This document shows positions 12,048 through 12,194 of a DNA stretch of 12,194 nucleotides, in pieces (within the stretch, counting starts at the first letter, position 1; each line of letters starts with the position of its first letter). This DNA is from WLWS01 sp047638675 (lineage in GTDB: Bacteria > Pseudomonadota > Gammaproteobacteria > Eutrophobiales > Eutrophobiaceae). The position numbers and the translations under genes are program-made. The stretch covers positions 1-12,194 of the forward strand of contig JBLIML010000110.1 in the NCBI GenBank assembly GCA_047638675.1. Reading direction: 5' to 3'. The notes beneath the pieces were generated by a model that had not been told where the DNA came from, searched no databases, and saw only the letters and a program-made list of their open reading frames with translations.

Positions 12048-12194
12048 TCGAATGATTTCGACCCTACATTATTCCGTAGGGCTGAATTTATTCGGCCGCA
12101 TGCCAGCACCTCGGCCGCCGTGGTCGAATGAATTCGACCCTACATTATTCCGTAGGGCTGAATTTATTCGGCCGCATGCCAGCACCTCGGCCGC
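12048..12194. repeat. Tandem 76-bp hairpin repeats (two units, second cut by window edge)
   Basis: Unit 1 is 12048-12123 and unit 2 starts at 12124. They are identical by eye apart from one T/A change near the start. Each contains CCCTAC-ATTATTCC-GTAGGG (12062-12081 and 12138-12157). The arms extend outward (AATTCG.CCCTAC / GTAGGG.TGAATT) into a near 13-bp stem, and two GGCCGC blocks follow. The sequence resembles the dispersed GAATTCATTCG/GTAGGG palindromes of many proteobacterial genomes. No ORF is present. The array may continue to the right. Confidence 0.85.

Noticed and set aside
11615..12109. Minus-strand 164-codon open frame opposite the AhpD-like gene
   Set aside because: It is a shadow of a well-supported gene and extends into the hairpin repeat.

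Overview
The window looks like chromosomal DNA of a moderate-GC gammaproteobacterium. The support is family-level: SerC, CysK, a LysR/CrgA-type regulator, a YdjM-like hydrolase and proteobacterial-style palindromic repeats. I cannot name a genus. There are no rRNA, tRNA, transposase or CRISPR signals. TGA is used as an ordinary stop (for example by hicA and the YdjM-like gene).

Layout. Positions 1-315 hold an unassigned stretch, perhaps the broken 3' end of a gene entering from the left. From 316 to 1465 there is an unusual array of 171-bp direct repeats. Each unit contains a copy of the serC leader plus its first five codons, and in the two complete upstream units the serC ATG has become ACG. 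A hicA-hicB toxin-antitoxin pair (806-1239) lies inside the third unit. The last, incomplete unit runs into the real serC (1446-2528). Overlapping the end of serC is a gene for a secreted protein that needs a one-base frame correction to be whole (2521-3322). Next is a two-gene nucleotidyltransferase/HEPN module (3491-4498). Its promoter carries two identical-pattern operators exactly 21 bp apart, and its HEPN gene also needs a one-base correction. A strong terminator (4644-4680) separates it from a minus-strand operon arsR - AHSA1/SRPBCC - GST (6104 to 4679). Both arsR and the AHSA1 gene are cut by in-frame nonsense codons, while GST is intact.

A 234-bp element with 18-bp terminal inverted repeats (6247-6480) lies just upstream of a YdjM-like membrane hydrolase (6507-7511). 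After that come a secreted VOC/glyoxalase-fold protein (7561-8049, minus), a lysine/alanine-rich histone-H1-like protein (8302-8775) and cysK (8867-9835, minus). Between the last two is a degenerate palindrome related to those near serC. A DUF1761-like membrane gene (9993-10379) is interrupted at codon 10 by TGA where Trp is expected. The window ends with a divergent pair: a LysR regulator (10442-11341, minus) and an AhpD/carboxymuconolactone-decarboxylase-like gene (11474-12019). An LTTR-type box lies between them. Two tandem 76-bp hairpin repeats (12048-12194) follow.

The main themes are an accessory, repeat-rich segment around a housekeeping serine-biosynthesis gene, two toxin-antitoxin-like modules, and an unusual density of broken genes: two frameshifts and three nonsense codons. 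The nonsense codons are each one transition away from the expected sense codon. serC (serine synthesis) and cysK (cysteine from O-acetylserine) belong to connected pathways but are far apart here and not in one operon.
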